A stretch of 64,000 bases of DNA from Chlamydomonas reinhardtii (taxonomy: Eukaryota; Chlorophyta; Chlorophyceae; Chlamydomonadales; Chlamydomonadaceae): NCBI RefSeq assembly GCF_000002595.2, contig NC_057009.1:5907283-5971282 (forward strand), written 5' to 3'. Under the pieces are notes generated by a model. It was not told where the DNA came from, ran no database searches, and saw only the letters and a program-made list of their open reading frames with translations. Made by a program: the position numbers and the translations under genes. Below are positions 46,101 through 56,822 of the stretch, one piece after another (position 1 is the stretch's first letter; each line of letters begins with the position of its first letter).

Positions 46101-46197
46101 CCGCGGCATCGGCAGCAGCAGCCGCACCGCGCGCTGTCCGAGCTTGCCGCCTTCCCGCAGTTGCGCACGCTGGCAACGCGAGGCGCCATCGCTGCAT
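43102..46197 (-). CDS. CbbY-like HAD family protein with lost catalytic acids
   Basis: Ten exons (46197-46021, 45630-45603, 45443-45345, 45126-45074, 44922-44845, 44611-44434, 44232-44141, 43899-43797, 43557-43448, 43305-43102) give 373 aa in one frame. A basic Ala-rich leader suggests a plastid. The body aligns with plant CbbY, the xylulose-1,5-bisphosphate phosphatase that protects Rubisco: DGHRVAFNRAF, a GWP turn, IHQLKEKEL, CMRLLGPELGGAVRVFTF. But the nucleophile motif (FDCDG in CbbY) is LEVDG, with Glu44 for Asp and Asp46 kept. The metal-binding ED pair of motif IV is Ala299-Ala300 in TVVVAASNSIL. Thr163 and Lys274 may fill motifs II and III. An Ala/Gly-rich insert replaces much of the region before motif III. 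Phosphatase activity is therefore unlikely; a binding or regulatory role is inferred. Confidence 0.85.
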
Positions 46198-46623
46198 CCG
46201 AAATGCGGTCACAGGCCAGGAACGTCAGGACGCCCCTTGGCGACAACGAGCGGGCCCCGACATGCGTTGACGCCAGGCCAGGCCAACATATTTGCTTACC
46301 GCCGCGTTGGCACCTGTGCAGGGTACACGCTGATAGCAACGCATTAGGGAGAGACTTGACCACAGGGAGATACGGGCGCGCTATGGAAGCAGTCTCGAAA
46401 GAAAACTCACACTGTCCAATTTGCGCCCTGTACTTAATGCCAGCGGTACAAGTGATATGTGGTCTTTCAGGTATCCGTTTCTATTAATGCCGGTGCACAG
46501 TGCCACAGTCCCCAAGCAAATCAGCGAAAGCCCCATGCATGCTGAAACAAGAGCCCAGGGCAATCACATATACTTGTAAAACATGTTTCTGGTACCACTT
46601 ACCTTAACAAGTACACGGAGGCC
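46198..46623. promoter_or_regulatory. shared divergent promoter region
   Basis: 426 bp separate the start codons of the CbbY-like gene (-) and the fibrillin-like gene (+). No clear TATA box was identified. The spacing implies a bidirectional promoter for two proteins that both look plastid-targeted. Confidence 0.5.
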
Positions 46624-48790
46624 ATGATGCGTGCAGCGACAGCCCTACCATCCACTGGAACCATCTCCAACACCGCGTGGCCGCTGCCTAAACGCGCAGC
46701 TCGATGTGGAAGAGGAAAACTGGTCTGCCATGCGGCACCATCAAGCTCGGGCGTGGCGCCCAACAAGGCAACGGCAGCGCTGTTCCCGGCCTACCGTCGT
46801 GACCCGGAGTTGCAGGTGCGATATGGTGGACTGCAAACGCAGCGCGTCGGCGCTGGGAGCTGGCTCAGTCTGAGAACATGTCACGGGGGAGCGCTGTGAA
46901 CTTGTATAACCCTGGGCGTGAACTAGCGTGAACCCGGCGCTCCTCCATTCACTTCTAGCACTTCTCTCTCAACGGGAGTTCTGGGTGCCCCTTTCTCCAT
47001 TGCGGCCCAGGCAGCATTGGACGCACTGTTTGCGGATACGACGGACAAGGGCATCAGGTGAGAGTTGAAACAGTTCCAGCAACGCCTTGCACTCTTGCGC
47101 TTGGGGTTCCCAAGGGGCATAACGGCGCTGGTCAGGGCCGCAGGCCCCAGGTGGGCCGTCCAGTAGGCCCGCGCACACACCGCCTTCCGCCCCATCCTGC
47201 ATCATAAACGTGACCGCCATGTGCTCAATGCCCCGCACCTTGCACCAGGCGCCTCCCACACGCCGACGTGCAGCACCACGTGGAGCGGCTCATCGACCTG
47301 GGCCGGCGCCTGGGGCTGAACCGCGTGCACCCGCAGTGGAACGACGGTCCGTGAGGGCGGGACCGACGGTGGGGACGTAAACCGACTGGTTTCGCAGCGG
47401 GCTTGCAGCCGCGACGGGGCTTGCTCTGCGAAAACTACAGGCCCTGGCTGCTCCCCCGTTTTCCTCCAGGCGCGTTCTGGGGTCGCCTGACGACGCTGAC
47501 GAGCGGCATCACGACAGACAACGTGGCTACTCTGGGCCGCCTCACATTCAACCGGGTGCAGCCCACCGGCATCATGGTGCAGACCGACCAGGCAGAGGCG
47601 GCGGGCGTGCCGGAGGGGCCGGACCAGGTACATGCCGTGCCGTGTGAATGCGCGATGCACCCATGCCGCCACACCCCTACTATTACACCCTCTCCCCCCT
47701 CCGCGTCACTGACACCCTCCTCTCCCGCACACGCACCACAGTGGAAGGGCCCGGAGGCGGCTGCGTGTGAGGACCCGGCGCGCGGCTATGCCGTGACCAC
47801 CCACTTCCGGCTGCTTGAGGCGGACGTGCTGGGGGCCATGCACGTGCAGGCGCTGTACGAGGCAGACGGAGAGGACCCGGAGAAGTGGGTGGGGTGACAC
47901 GTGTGTGTGGCGGTGGGTAGGGAAGGAGGTCACAGAAGGACTGGAGGGGGGGACGGGGCCGCGGAGGGGGCCGCGCCAAGGTGGGAGCAAATGCGTGGGT
48001 CGTAAGTGCGCGAAAATTAGAGACTAAGGAGTCCCGGGGATTGCTGCCGTCATTCCGACGCATGCACTGCCTTCACCCGCCCGAACATGGTTGGACAGCA
48101 ACTTCCGAGTCTCGCCCGGCCCTCCGCCGAGGACAGTCCATATATAGCCATGTTGGCACGCTCCCTGGCCTGCGTGCTCATGCCCCTGCTCCCTTACGCC
48201 CTTGCCAGGCTGTGGATCACGTTCACGGGCTTCTCCATTGAGCCGGTACACAAGGACGCGGACAGCATGGCCCGGTGGCGCGGCGCCCTGGCGGAAGCCA
48301 ACCCGGACATGGTGCGTGGGTGTGCGAGGGCGTGAGGGTACTTGCAGCTGGTCGCACTTAAAGGTTTAGGGCCTGTTATAACGTGTGTTTTGTGTTAGGA
48401 AAGCACAAAGGATAGGGTCGACACCGTGTGGTATGCGTGTGCGCGTGTGCGTGCTGCCTGGGCACGCGTTGCCGTCGCCACGCCGACGCAGCGGCACCTG
48501 TGCGCAGATGATGAGGTGAGGCATGCAGTAGCAGGCGGCATTTCAGGTGCCGCCCCCATGCCGCCCTGCCAGGCCATACAACAGCTTGGTCATCCCCACC
48601 CACAACTCCACGCCACCTCGTCCCCGCCTTCACCGACCCGCCCCAACAGGACCCTGTCAGCGGCCGCATCACTGTGTCCTTCGAGCCGGCCAAGCGCGGC
48701 CGCGGCAGCCTGCGCTACATCCTGATGGACCCCGAGTGGCAGCTGGCGCTGGGCGGCAGTGGCGCTCTCACGTGCATGCAGCGCGTGTAG
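46624..48790 (+). CDS. probable plastid lipid-associated (PAP/fibrillin-like) protein
   Basis: Seven exons (46624-46815, 47011-47057, 47249-47346, 47470-47627, 47742-47884, 48209-48311, 48650-48790) give 293 aa in one frame. The first 40 residues (MMRAATALPSTGTISNTAWP, then Arg/Lys-rich) look like a chloroplast transit peptide. The body has VERLIDLGRRLGL, a FWGRLTTLTSG turn, LGRLTFNRVQPTGIMVQ, WITFTGFSIEPV and the ending LRYILMDPEWQLALGGSG. The order agrees with the beta-barrel PAP/fibrillin domain of plastoglobule proteins, which bind lipids or quinones, but identity is weak. The third junction uses a less usual donor (GTCCGT), and the fifth exon could instead end at 47893, since both keep frame. 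If not a fibrillin, it is an unassigned plastid protein. Confidence 0.55.
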
Positions 48791-49210
48791 GGTGCGGCGG
48801 CAGCAGCGGTGGTGGCAGTGCGGGTGTGAGTGTGCGGAATCCTTGGGTGGCAGTTTGGGTGGGGCCCTCCGTGCAAGACGAAGTGACCAGACGGGGCGAT
48901 AGCAGGTCGAAGCGCGATGTGTGGGTCAGGAGCGTGCGGGGGGGGGGGGGGCATGGATTGTGTGCGGCGGCAGGAGTGGTGCCGGCACTGTGGCATCTGC
49001 AAGTATGTTCAGGGCCTCTGCTACCCCTGCTACTTAAAGGAGTGGCGTTGAGTGGCGTAAGCGTTGAAGGAGTTAAGCAGCTTGACGGAAGGGAGGAAGT
49101 CAGGCACAGGCACAGAAAGCTGCGTGGGCGGCGGGCACCGGGAGTGTCGTTCGTGGGCGGATGGCAGGCACAGAAGGCGGGCTGGCGGGCGCACGAAACT
49201 TTCGCGTGGC

Positions 49211-49240
49211 CAGGTGTAAGGTTTCGCCAGGTGTAAGGTT
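49211..49240 (+). promoter_or_regulatory. duplicated TGTAA polyadenylation signal
   Basis: A tandem repeat of about 17 bp (CAGGTGTAAGGTTTCG) carries TGTAA at 49215-49219 and 49232-49236, about 425 nt after the fibrillin-like stop. Confidence 0.6.
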
Positions 49241-50279
49241 TCGGGCCATGTGCAACTCCTGCACTTTCAGGTGGCGCCACGCAGCATACCGGTATTATAA
49301 AAGTACACCTCTCTATTGAGTAAATCCTCACAGCAGCTTGCCAGATCCTTCTAGCGGCTGCGCAACGGACTGGCCATGCGATTATTGGGCCTATCTGTAC
49401 CTCAGGATACTACTGCTTCATACGTGTGCCGGGGCATATCACCTACACTGCCCCTTACCACCCGTACCAGCGACACGTGCGGTAGTCACCCTCTCGCCTG
49501 CACTCCGCAATCCTGGATTTCTGTAAACACGCACCACACGCTCTTTGCCACGTCACGCAATTCCTCACAGATGCTGACCGTACGTCGCAGTTGTAAAATG
49601 CAATAATGTTATGAATACTGAAAGGAGACAGCGGTGTGACCTCCGGCACACCATACATCCGTGAAGGCGGCAGGCGCCAATGACCTCTAATAAACCTACG
49701 TACACAGGGGCATGCAGAGCCCCATCACTACTCAAATCCCTTCAGCTAAACAGCACACAACCAGCCAGGGCGACACGGCTGCCCGCCGTCTGGCAAACGG
49801 ACAACAGACTTCTCCTACCGGTGCCAAACTGCCGGCTTGCTCGATAACCGGCCGGCTCAATGCTGCTTCGTCATGCAGACGTGAACCGCATAACAAACAT
49901 TTCGTCGCCCGTGCGTGGCACTTGTGCCAGGCCCACGCCTGCCTTTTAATTCGGCCCCTTGCTACATGCGCGCTTCATAATTCACATATTGAACACACAT
50001 GCATGAGTGCGCGCTCACTGCACGAGCCGGTCAACATCACCAATGCTAGTCCATCTGCCCTGCTCTGCTGCACGTACGGCTACAGTCCTGCGAGCAAAGT
50101 ACATCACTACTACTGCCTGGCAAGGATGGTGCCAATGTCGCGTTCTGAAACGCCGCGCTGCTACTCACCAGCACAATACCGTACAACGTTACTGTGAATG
50201 CTTATAAGACGAAGCCGAGAAAGCCAGCGAGAAACGTGCCGGCCATGCGGCCCACCGCTCATTCGCTCACCCCTCCAGG

Positions 50280-50525
50280 CTAAAGCCAGGCACGGTGCCA
50301 AAAACAGGTGCCCCCCTTTACTCGGGGGTGAAATAAACTGCCATCCTCGACCCGCAAAAGATCAATGTAATCAGCCAAATTTACCTGGTGCAATGTGAAC
50401 AAGTGTTCCCCGGTCACGGGAAAAGGGGCTGAGCCCCTCCACAGTCTGAGGCCGAACAACCTCATCGCCCGGACATAGCCGGGGTCGGTTTCCACAGGCA
50501 CATAGCCAAACTGGGTGCCTAGCAA
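50280..50525 (-). other. unassigned protein-like frame downstream of Fanzor-like gene
   Basis: 81 codons with mixed, non-repetitive composition (for example RAMRLFGLRLWRGSAPFP and HQVNLADYIDLLRVEDGS). It does not shadow another gene. I do not recognise the family. It lies 134 bp past the Fanzor-like stop on the same strand, so it may be another part of the same mobile element or a chance frame. Confidence 0.25.
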
Positions 50526-50658
50526 TCACGATGCCACAGCAGAGCCAACCGCAGCCAGACGTAGCACAGTTGTCAACAGCCGCACTACTTGTCATGCCGC
50601 AACGCATGCCCTGCCAGCCCCACCGCGGACCGCTACCTAGACACCGCCAGCCGGCTCC

Positions 50659-50792
50659 TCAGCCTGCGCGCTTGCGCCGCTTCTTGGGCGGCGCTGCGCT
50701 CTCCTCCTCCACGTGGCCTTTCCCGCCCCCTCCGCTACCAAGATGCGCGCACGCGCCGCCGCCGCTGCCGCTGCCGCCGCCGCCGCTGCCGC

Positions 50793-50823
<31 letters not shown>

Positions 50824-51887
50824 GCCGCCAGTCTGCAGCGATGCAGGTCGCTTGTGCCCCAGCAGCATTTCCACCAGCGCGTGCCGGATGTTGGTTGCGG
50901 AGTTGACGTCACGTCCCTGCACCGTCGGGAGGGTAGAGTGAGTGAGTCCCACTGAGCCCACGACTGAGCCGTCACCCAGCCGTCACCCAGCCATCACCCA
51001 CTGAGCCCCACTGAGCCCACGACTGCGCCCCACTGAGCCCCACTGAGCCCCACTGAGCCGTCACCCAGCCAGCCATCACCCACTGAGCCCCACTGAGCCG
51101 CCACCCAGCCACCCATCCATCGCCCAGCCAGCCGCCCGCCCACAAAGTGGACTCACCCACACCGTCCCGCAGTGGTTGCACACTTGGACTTGGTGAGCAC
51201 GTAAGCCCCCCCATGGTACGACCGCCTGCAGGCAGCGCTGCCCGTTGCCGAGTAAGCGCCGCCCGCACTTCGCACACACCTGGGGAGGGAGGGGGCAGGA
51301 GTACAGTGTGAACCTTGCTGGCTACCCGGCTACCTGTACACGAGCCCCATCCTGTCCACCCGACCACCTGTCTACTCATTCCAACCCGTCTGCTCTCATC
51401 TTGCCTGCGATGTGTAGAACTCGTCCACGTACACCACCAGGTGCGCGTACTTGTCCACCAGCAGGCGGAGCAGTGCCCGGTTTGGACCCCGCCCCAACCT
51501 GCTGATGCAACCGCCATAGCCAGTGTTGGCGTTGCCCCAGCCAACAATGACCTCCTCCTTGGGCCTTCCACCAGCCAGCTGCTGCGCCGTGTGCTCCAGC
51601 ACCTGTACCCGTGGCATTGGTGTAGCGTCAGCGCAGTGCAGTTGGTGTGGATGCATCTGCTGGCCCCCTCCCCTCAACCCCCACCTTCTGCGTCCGCACA
51701 TGGACAGTCAGGCGCCACCGCCGCTGGCCCCACTGCCGGTAGAAACGGAGTAGGTGCCACAGCCCGTACTGTTGCACCGGCGCAGGCGCAGACCCGGCCG
51801 CCGCCGCCGCGTCCACGCCACCTCCAGAGTAGAGGTAGCGTATTCGCCGCTCATGGTCAGCTGCTGACGCCACCCGCGCGCCACAAG
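50659..51887 (-). CDS. Fanzor/TnpB-like RNA-guided nuclease, C-terminal half (5' part missing)
   Basis: Eukaryotic relative of transposon-encoded TnpB, an RNA-guided RuvC endonuclease. Four exons join in frame: about 51887-51685, 51602-51405, 51279-51157 and 50916-50659. In order they hold an Arg/Trp-rich helix (LRFYRQWGQRRWRLTVHVRT), the RuvC-II region (EEVIVGWGNANTGYGG), the Fanzor-type Glu in YVDEFYTS, a four-Cys zinc ribbon (CAKCG ... CNHCG, 28 residues between the pairs), and RuvC-III GRDVNSATNI. A poly-Gly/Ser linker follows, then the basic C-terminus PPKKRRKRAG, which looks like a nuclear localisation signal. No ATG lies in the first exon. The N-terminal RNA-binding part and the RuvC-I Asp are not found in the 470 bp before the kinase gene. 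So this is a truncated copy, or its 5' exons are unrecognised. One intron is GC-AG (51280-51404). Confidence 0.75.
50940..51150. repeat. intronic minisatellite of CCCACTGAGC / CACCCAGCC units
   Basis: Interspersed short repeats (CCCACTGAGCC about nine times, GTCACCCAGCC and CCATCACCCA several times) fill the intron between the zinc-ribbon exon and the RuvC-III exon of the Fanzor-like gene. Confidence 0.85.
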
Positions 51888-52353
51888 CTGTAATAGCTCA
51901 CGGCTTGCCAATACTTCTCCCACTACTACGCCTGGGGCACGCCAGCGTAATCCTCTGTATCTCCCGGTACCCGCAGCCCAATGCACCAGTCATCTTGAAT
52001 CAACAAATGGCAGATGCAACCACACCTAGCTGTGGGTAGAATATGAAACCGATATCAGGTGGGAACCACCGCTGTGGGTCGCCGTACAATGCAACTACAG
52101 CAATCTGCTCATCATGCTTGAGGCACTGTGTAATACCGCAATCTTGAGGCACAGGAAAACAAAATGATCATAAGTATGGCGCGCGGCCCGTTGCCGAATG
52201 CACTCTGATCCTCGGATGCATTAATACCGTATACCGTGTACGCCGCTGTTGCTTCGTATGCCGCATTCCAACCTGACTCCTCACCGGCGCCGCCCCCTCC
52301 CCCCGCAGCAGCCCCGGCCCCTGCCTTGCATGTATGTGTGCGCGCTTTACCAG
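51888..52353. other. intergenic, 0.47 kb
   Basis: Lies between the kinase stop and the first recognised Fanzor-like exon, both on the minus strand. No RuvC-I-like exon and no obvious inverted repeat was found here. Confidence 0.5.
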
Positions 52354-55300
52354 CTAGGGTACACGGAGCTGGCGCGTGTTGGTCCGGATCCAGGGATGCG
52401 CCAGCAGCTGCGGCACGGTGGGTCGCAGCGCCGGGTCCTTGTGCAGGCACGACAGCACGAAGTCGCGTGCGCCTGCCGACAGCGCGGACGACACCTGCAC
52501 CGGTGCGGTGGCGATGAACGACTCTGTCTCCTCGCGGCTAGAGCCCATGAACGGCGGGTAGCCGTGCAGCAGCTCGTAGGCCAGTACGCCCGTGGCCCAC
52601 ACTGCGTCGCGGGGCGGCGGCGGGCGGGTAATGGGCGTGTCAGGAGATTGTAGGGGAAGGCGTAGCACGGGCGGCTGCTTACTAACTCATAATGTGTGCG
52701 GGATGGCAGGGTGGGTACTCAGTCTCGATGGGTTGGGTTGGGGACGGATGCTAGGGAGGCACACGAGGGCACACGCATGGGGGCAAGCGTGCGGCCGCGT
52801 CCAAGATCAACACGCGGCTCTCACCGTCCACACCAGCACCGTAGTGCAGGTCCGTGCGGTCTTTGTTGTCGCTGGGGTGGCGCTTGAAAGGACATTTCAA
52901 CTGCTCAGGTGACATGTACTCTGTGGTACCTGCGGAAAAAAGCGAGGAAGTTCAAGGGACCTTGCCGACAACACGTGTCCGCCCAGAATTGGCGGGAACT
53001 TGCCCGACCGTCCACTCAAAACGGGTTGACGGGTATCTACTTTCCCCTCGACAAAACCGGTACCCACATCCCCTGTCCAGAAAAATCACGGGGCGCTGCT
53101 GCCCGTACGTGGCAACAGCACCAAACCCGCCCAAGCTAACCCCAGCTCCTCCCTTGCACCTTGCCCTGCGGACGCGCCCCCGCCGCACGGCGGATCCCTC
53201 CGCACTTGGGAGTTCGCTCCGCACATCCCGCCGCCCTCCTCACCTGCACGCGTCACGGCGCGCTCCTGCCGCAGCGACAGTGCAATGCCGAAGTCAGCCA
53301 GCAGCATGTGTGTGTGGTGCCGGTCGCTGAACAAAATGTTCTCGAGCTTGATGTCGCGGTGCACGATGCCCTGCGCGTGCAGGTGGCTCAGCGCGCGCAG
53401 CAGCGGCGACAGCACGCCCGCCACGGCGCGGTCCTCGTGCAGTCGGTGGCCCGGCACGTCCTGTTTCATGCATGATGGGGGGGGGGGGGGTAATCGTCCA
53501 TGCACGACGAGATTCAGTAGCAAGGGGGGGAGAGGTACTTGGGCACTTGGAGGCGGTCATGCACGCGCTGCCCGCGGCCACAGACCGCCAAGCGTACAGT
53601 ACAGTGCAGTCGGTACAGTCGTGGCACCTGCACCCGCTCCCGCTTCCTCCCTGCCCATCCAGGTGATACAGATGTACGCCGCCCCTTGTGCCGCACCTTG
53701 AGCACGTGGTAGAGGTCTCCTCCCTCCGCCACCTCCTCGATGAGCACCACGTAGGGCCCTTGTGAGAACACGGCGAACAGCTTAAGGATGTTGTCGTGCT
53801 CCAACACCGAGTGCAGCGCCGCCTCGCGCTTCACGTGGTTCCTGTGAAGGGGTGGCCGGTGGACAGTGGATGGGGTAGTCAGGTCCGAGTCCGACTAGGC
53901 CGAGGCCGGTGGTGGGGGAAAGGCAGGCGGGCAGAAAAGGCGAGGCAGGTGGGAAGGCACGTCAGCGAGGCCGGCAAGCGGGAACCGAGGGATGCTGCGA
54001 ATTGGAGGTGTCGCAGACACGCATACACACTGTACCTGGCCAGCTCCGTCATGCGGGCAGTGTCGTACACCTTGACAACCACCAGCTGCATGGAGGTACG
54101 GCACAGCGCCTTGTGCACTGTATGCGCAGGGAACACACATGCGCACCCAAACACGCGTCATCAGAAACGCAGGGAGCCGAAGTGTCAGTGTCCTCCTCCC
54201 TAGGTGCGCAGCCGCACGGCAAATGCGGCGCCACGGCATGTGCACGCTGCCACACCTCCACAGCTGCAGCGCACACGTCAACAAGCCCAGCACAACACAG
54301 CCCGGCGCCGCAACACATGCTGCGGTATGGATGCAAATGTACAAGCAATTGCACGTCTTGCGGTAACAAGCAGCAGCTGAGGCCCCTCGTTGTGGGCTGT
54401 AGATAGCCCTTCTCTCACCGGCGCTGTAGTTGCCCTTGTACAGCTTCTTTAGCAGCGTGTAGTCCTCTAGCCGCCACTCGCTCCGGGTCATCTCGCGAGG
54501 CATGGACGCGCCAACAGCCATCAGCACGCCCTGCAGCCGGAGGTAGGCGGGTCACGGTCAGGGACAAGGACAACACCGGGGGCAGGCATATGCAAGCGAG
54601 GGGTGCGGCGCAATGAAGGCAGCGGACAGAGCTACTACGGTCCAAGAGCGTACCGACAGTGTCCTGCCTCGGGACAGACAGGCACATTCTTTTCGTCCTG
54701 GTGCTCACCGGCGGGCCGGGCGGGGTCTCGGGCGTAGGCCGCAGCATGGACGCGTCCACTGTGCTGTGCGCGCGCCGCACTGGGGGCTGTGAAGACGGCG
54801 GAGGTCCTGGGAGCCCTGGCGCAGCCCCAGCCGCACTACTCAGCTCGGCCGCCGCCGCCTGCTGGCGCGGCTGTGGCTGTTGGTGGGTCTGTTGAGATGC
54901 GCCGTGTCCAGCCGCCAGTGTGGGGCTGAGCGCCGCCGGCGGGCGGAGTGGCGAGTTGAAGCTAGCAGAGCTGATGCTGGACAGAGCGATGGCGGACATG
55001 CCGCGCGTCATGCCAGAAGGCGGCCCGTGGTGCTGCCGCGCCTGGGGCGTTGGCGGCGTGCGTGGCGGCGCGTCGGCATGTGTAGCGGTCGCCGAGCGGT
55101 GCACAGGCGACGGCGGCTGCGGAGGCTTCGCCCCAGCCGCAGCAGTACTGAAGGGAGAGGCAGCGCTAGCCGGCGCGCACGGCACGCTGCCGCTGCTGCC
55201 GCCGCAGCTACCGCTGCAGCCGCCGCTGCTGCCCTGCTGGTGTTCCTCGCCTGCAACCGCCGCGCGTGCGGCGGCGGCTGTGGGTTTCGCAGTGCCAGGC

Positions 55301-56822
55301 GGCGACGCGCGCCATGCACCCGCGCGCCCACCAAAGCTGCCGCTCCGTGACAGCGAGAGGGGCGGCGGCATGGGTGGCGGTCGGGCCAGGTGTGGGCCCT
55401 GGCCCGACGCTGACGGCAACCTCAACAAGCCCTGGTGCAGCACTGCGCCGCCAGCTTCGCCACCACCGCCACCTCCAGCAGACTGGTAGGCGTCGCAGCT
55501 TTGGCTTGAGCTCAGCAGAATTGCGTCAATGTCAGAGCCGCCGGCGCCGGCACCAGGTGTGTGACTGAGCACGAAGTCCATGAGCGGGTTGGGTCCATCG
55601 CTGCGGCCGCCGGCGCTGCTGCCGAGGCGGGAGGCGGAGGCGCAACCACGCTGCGAGTTTGGGGCGCTGGTGCTGGGGCCTGGCTCACTGAGAGCGTCCT
55701 GCGGTGGGGACGGAATGGATGGATGGATGGTAAGCCTCAAAAAGGCAATTACATCATGGCAACGGCGCTAAGCATTCCATACGTGCAATTATTATCAACC
55801 ATTCACATCTTGCGAGCACCGCCAACCCCGCGCACCACTGCTAAGGCCTTGTCCTCGGGAACTGACACAATGTTGGGCCGTGCAGTCGCGTGGGCGACGA
55901 ACGTGTGACCGACGCTGTGACTCGAGCGGGCGGTACCGCTGCCTGCAGCAGCTGTTGGCGATGCAGCCGCACTTCCTCCGCCGTTGCTGCCGGTAGCCAT
56001 CCCACTGCTGCCAAGGGCAGCCCGCGCGTCAGCCACGTTGGGGCCGAAGGAGACCGCCCGCCGCAGCGTCTGCGGTGGCGGCGCCTGCAGCAGCTGCGCC
56101 TGCTGGCGCACCGCTGCCGGGCCAGCTGAAGCGCAGCCGCCAACAATGCTGTGGTGGTAGGGGCTGGCGGCGGGTGAGGGGAGTCCAGAGCTAGAGGCGG
56201 ACGAGGGCAGGCCGGAGCCAGCTACTGCCCCGCCGAGGTGCGTGGAGCTCGCGCGCTGGCCGCTGGCGGCAACAGGACACGCGGCGGTAGAGCTCGGGCT
56301 GAAGAAATGGTAACAGGGGCTGGCGGGACTGGCGCGGGTAGCCAGCGGGAACGGAGCTCCTGTCGGCGGCGTAGTGGGGCGCAGTGCAACGCCGCCTGCT
56401 GCTTTAGCGCTGCTGTGCGCTGGTATGGCCGTACCAGCTCGGTTGCCCGTTCGGCCACTAACGCTGCCGGCCGGCCACCCCGACCCAGCCGACGCTTGAA
56501 CCTCAAGGTTCGGCTCTGCGATCGAAAGATCGACAGCGCTGACATGCGAGCGCAGCGACTCCTGTTGAGACGGTTTCGCCATCGGCCCAGACCGCCGCAT
56601 CCTACCCCCGACCAGCAGGAGCTTCCGCAGCTTCGCTCTGAAGCGTGAAACGCGACCTTGCTCCTCAGCTCCCATGCTGTCCTGCCTTTCGTCCAGTTTA
56701 GCAACGTCCGTGTGCACCATTGCCACACACGCCCTCGCGCGCGAAGCGGTACTTGAGTCAGGCGTGCCAGGCTCATATGCTGCATCTGGATACACCGCGA
56801 TCGGTCTGAGCTTGAGCGCCAT
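52354..56822 (-). CDS. serine/threonine protein kinase with long disordered N-terminus
   Basis: Eight exons (56822-55836, 55698-54709, 54530-54419, 54117-54036, 53841-53697, 53460-53244, 52929-52825, 52601-52354) give 961 aa. Residues 1 to about 675 are Ser/Ala/Pro/Gly-rich with no recognised domain and many possible phosphosites. The kinase domain starts at EWRLEDYTLLKKL (about 678). It has the ATP lysine K712 (VVVKVYD), catalytic loop HRDIKLEN with D808 and N813, DFG at 828-830, the activation-segment end TEYMSPEQL, and GVDVWATGVLAYELLHGYPP. The Gly-rich loop reads YKGNYSAV, keeping one of the three usual glycines. The pattern resembles Aurora or other non-receptor Ser/Thr kinases, but I do not assign a subfamily. 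Catalytic residues are intact, so activity is expected. The first donor (GTGCGC at 55835) was chosen for phase and consensus. Confidence 0.88.

Larger units (their letters stand above)
48791..50658. other. intergenic, 1.9 kb
   Basis: 3' UTR of the fibrillin-like gene to about 49250, then lower-GC sequence to the Fanzor-like gene. An 81-codon minus-strand frame at 50280-50525 is protein-like and listed separately. A run of about 12 G occurs near 48940. Confidence 0.5.
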
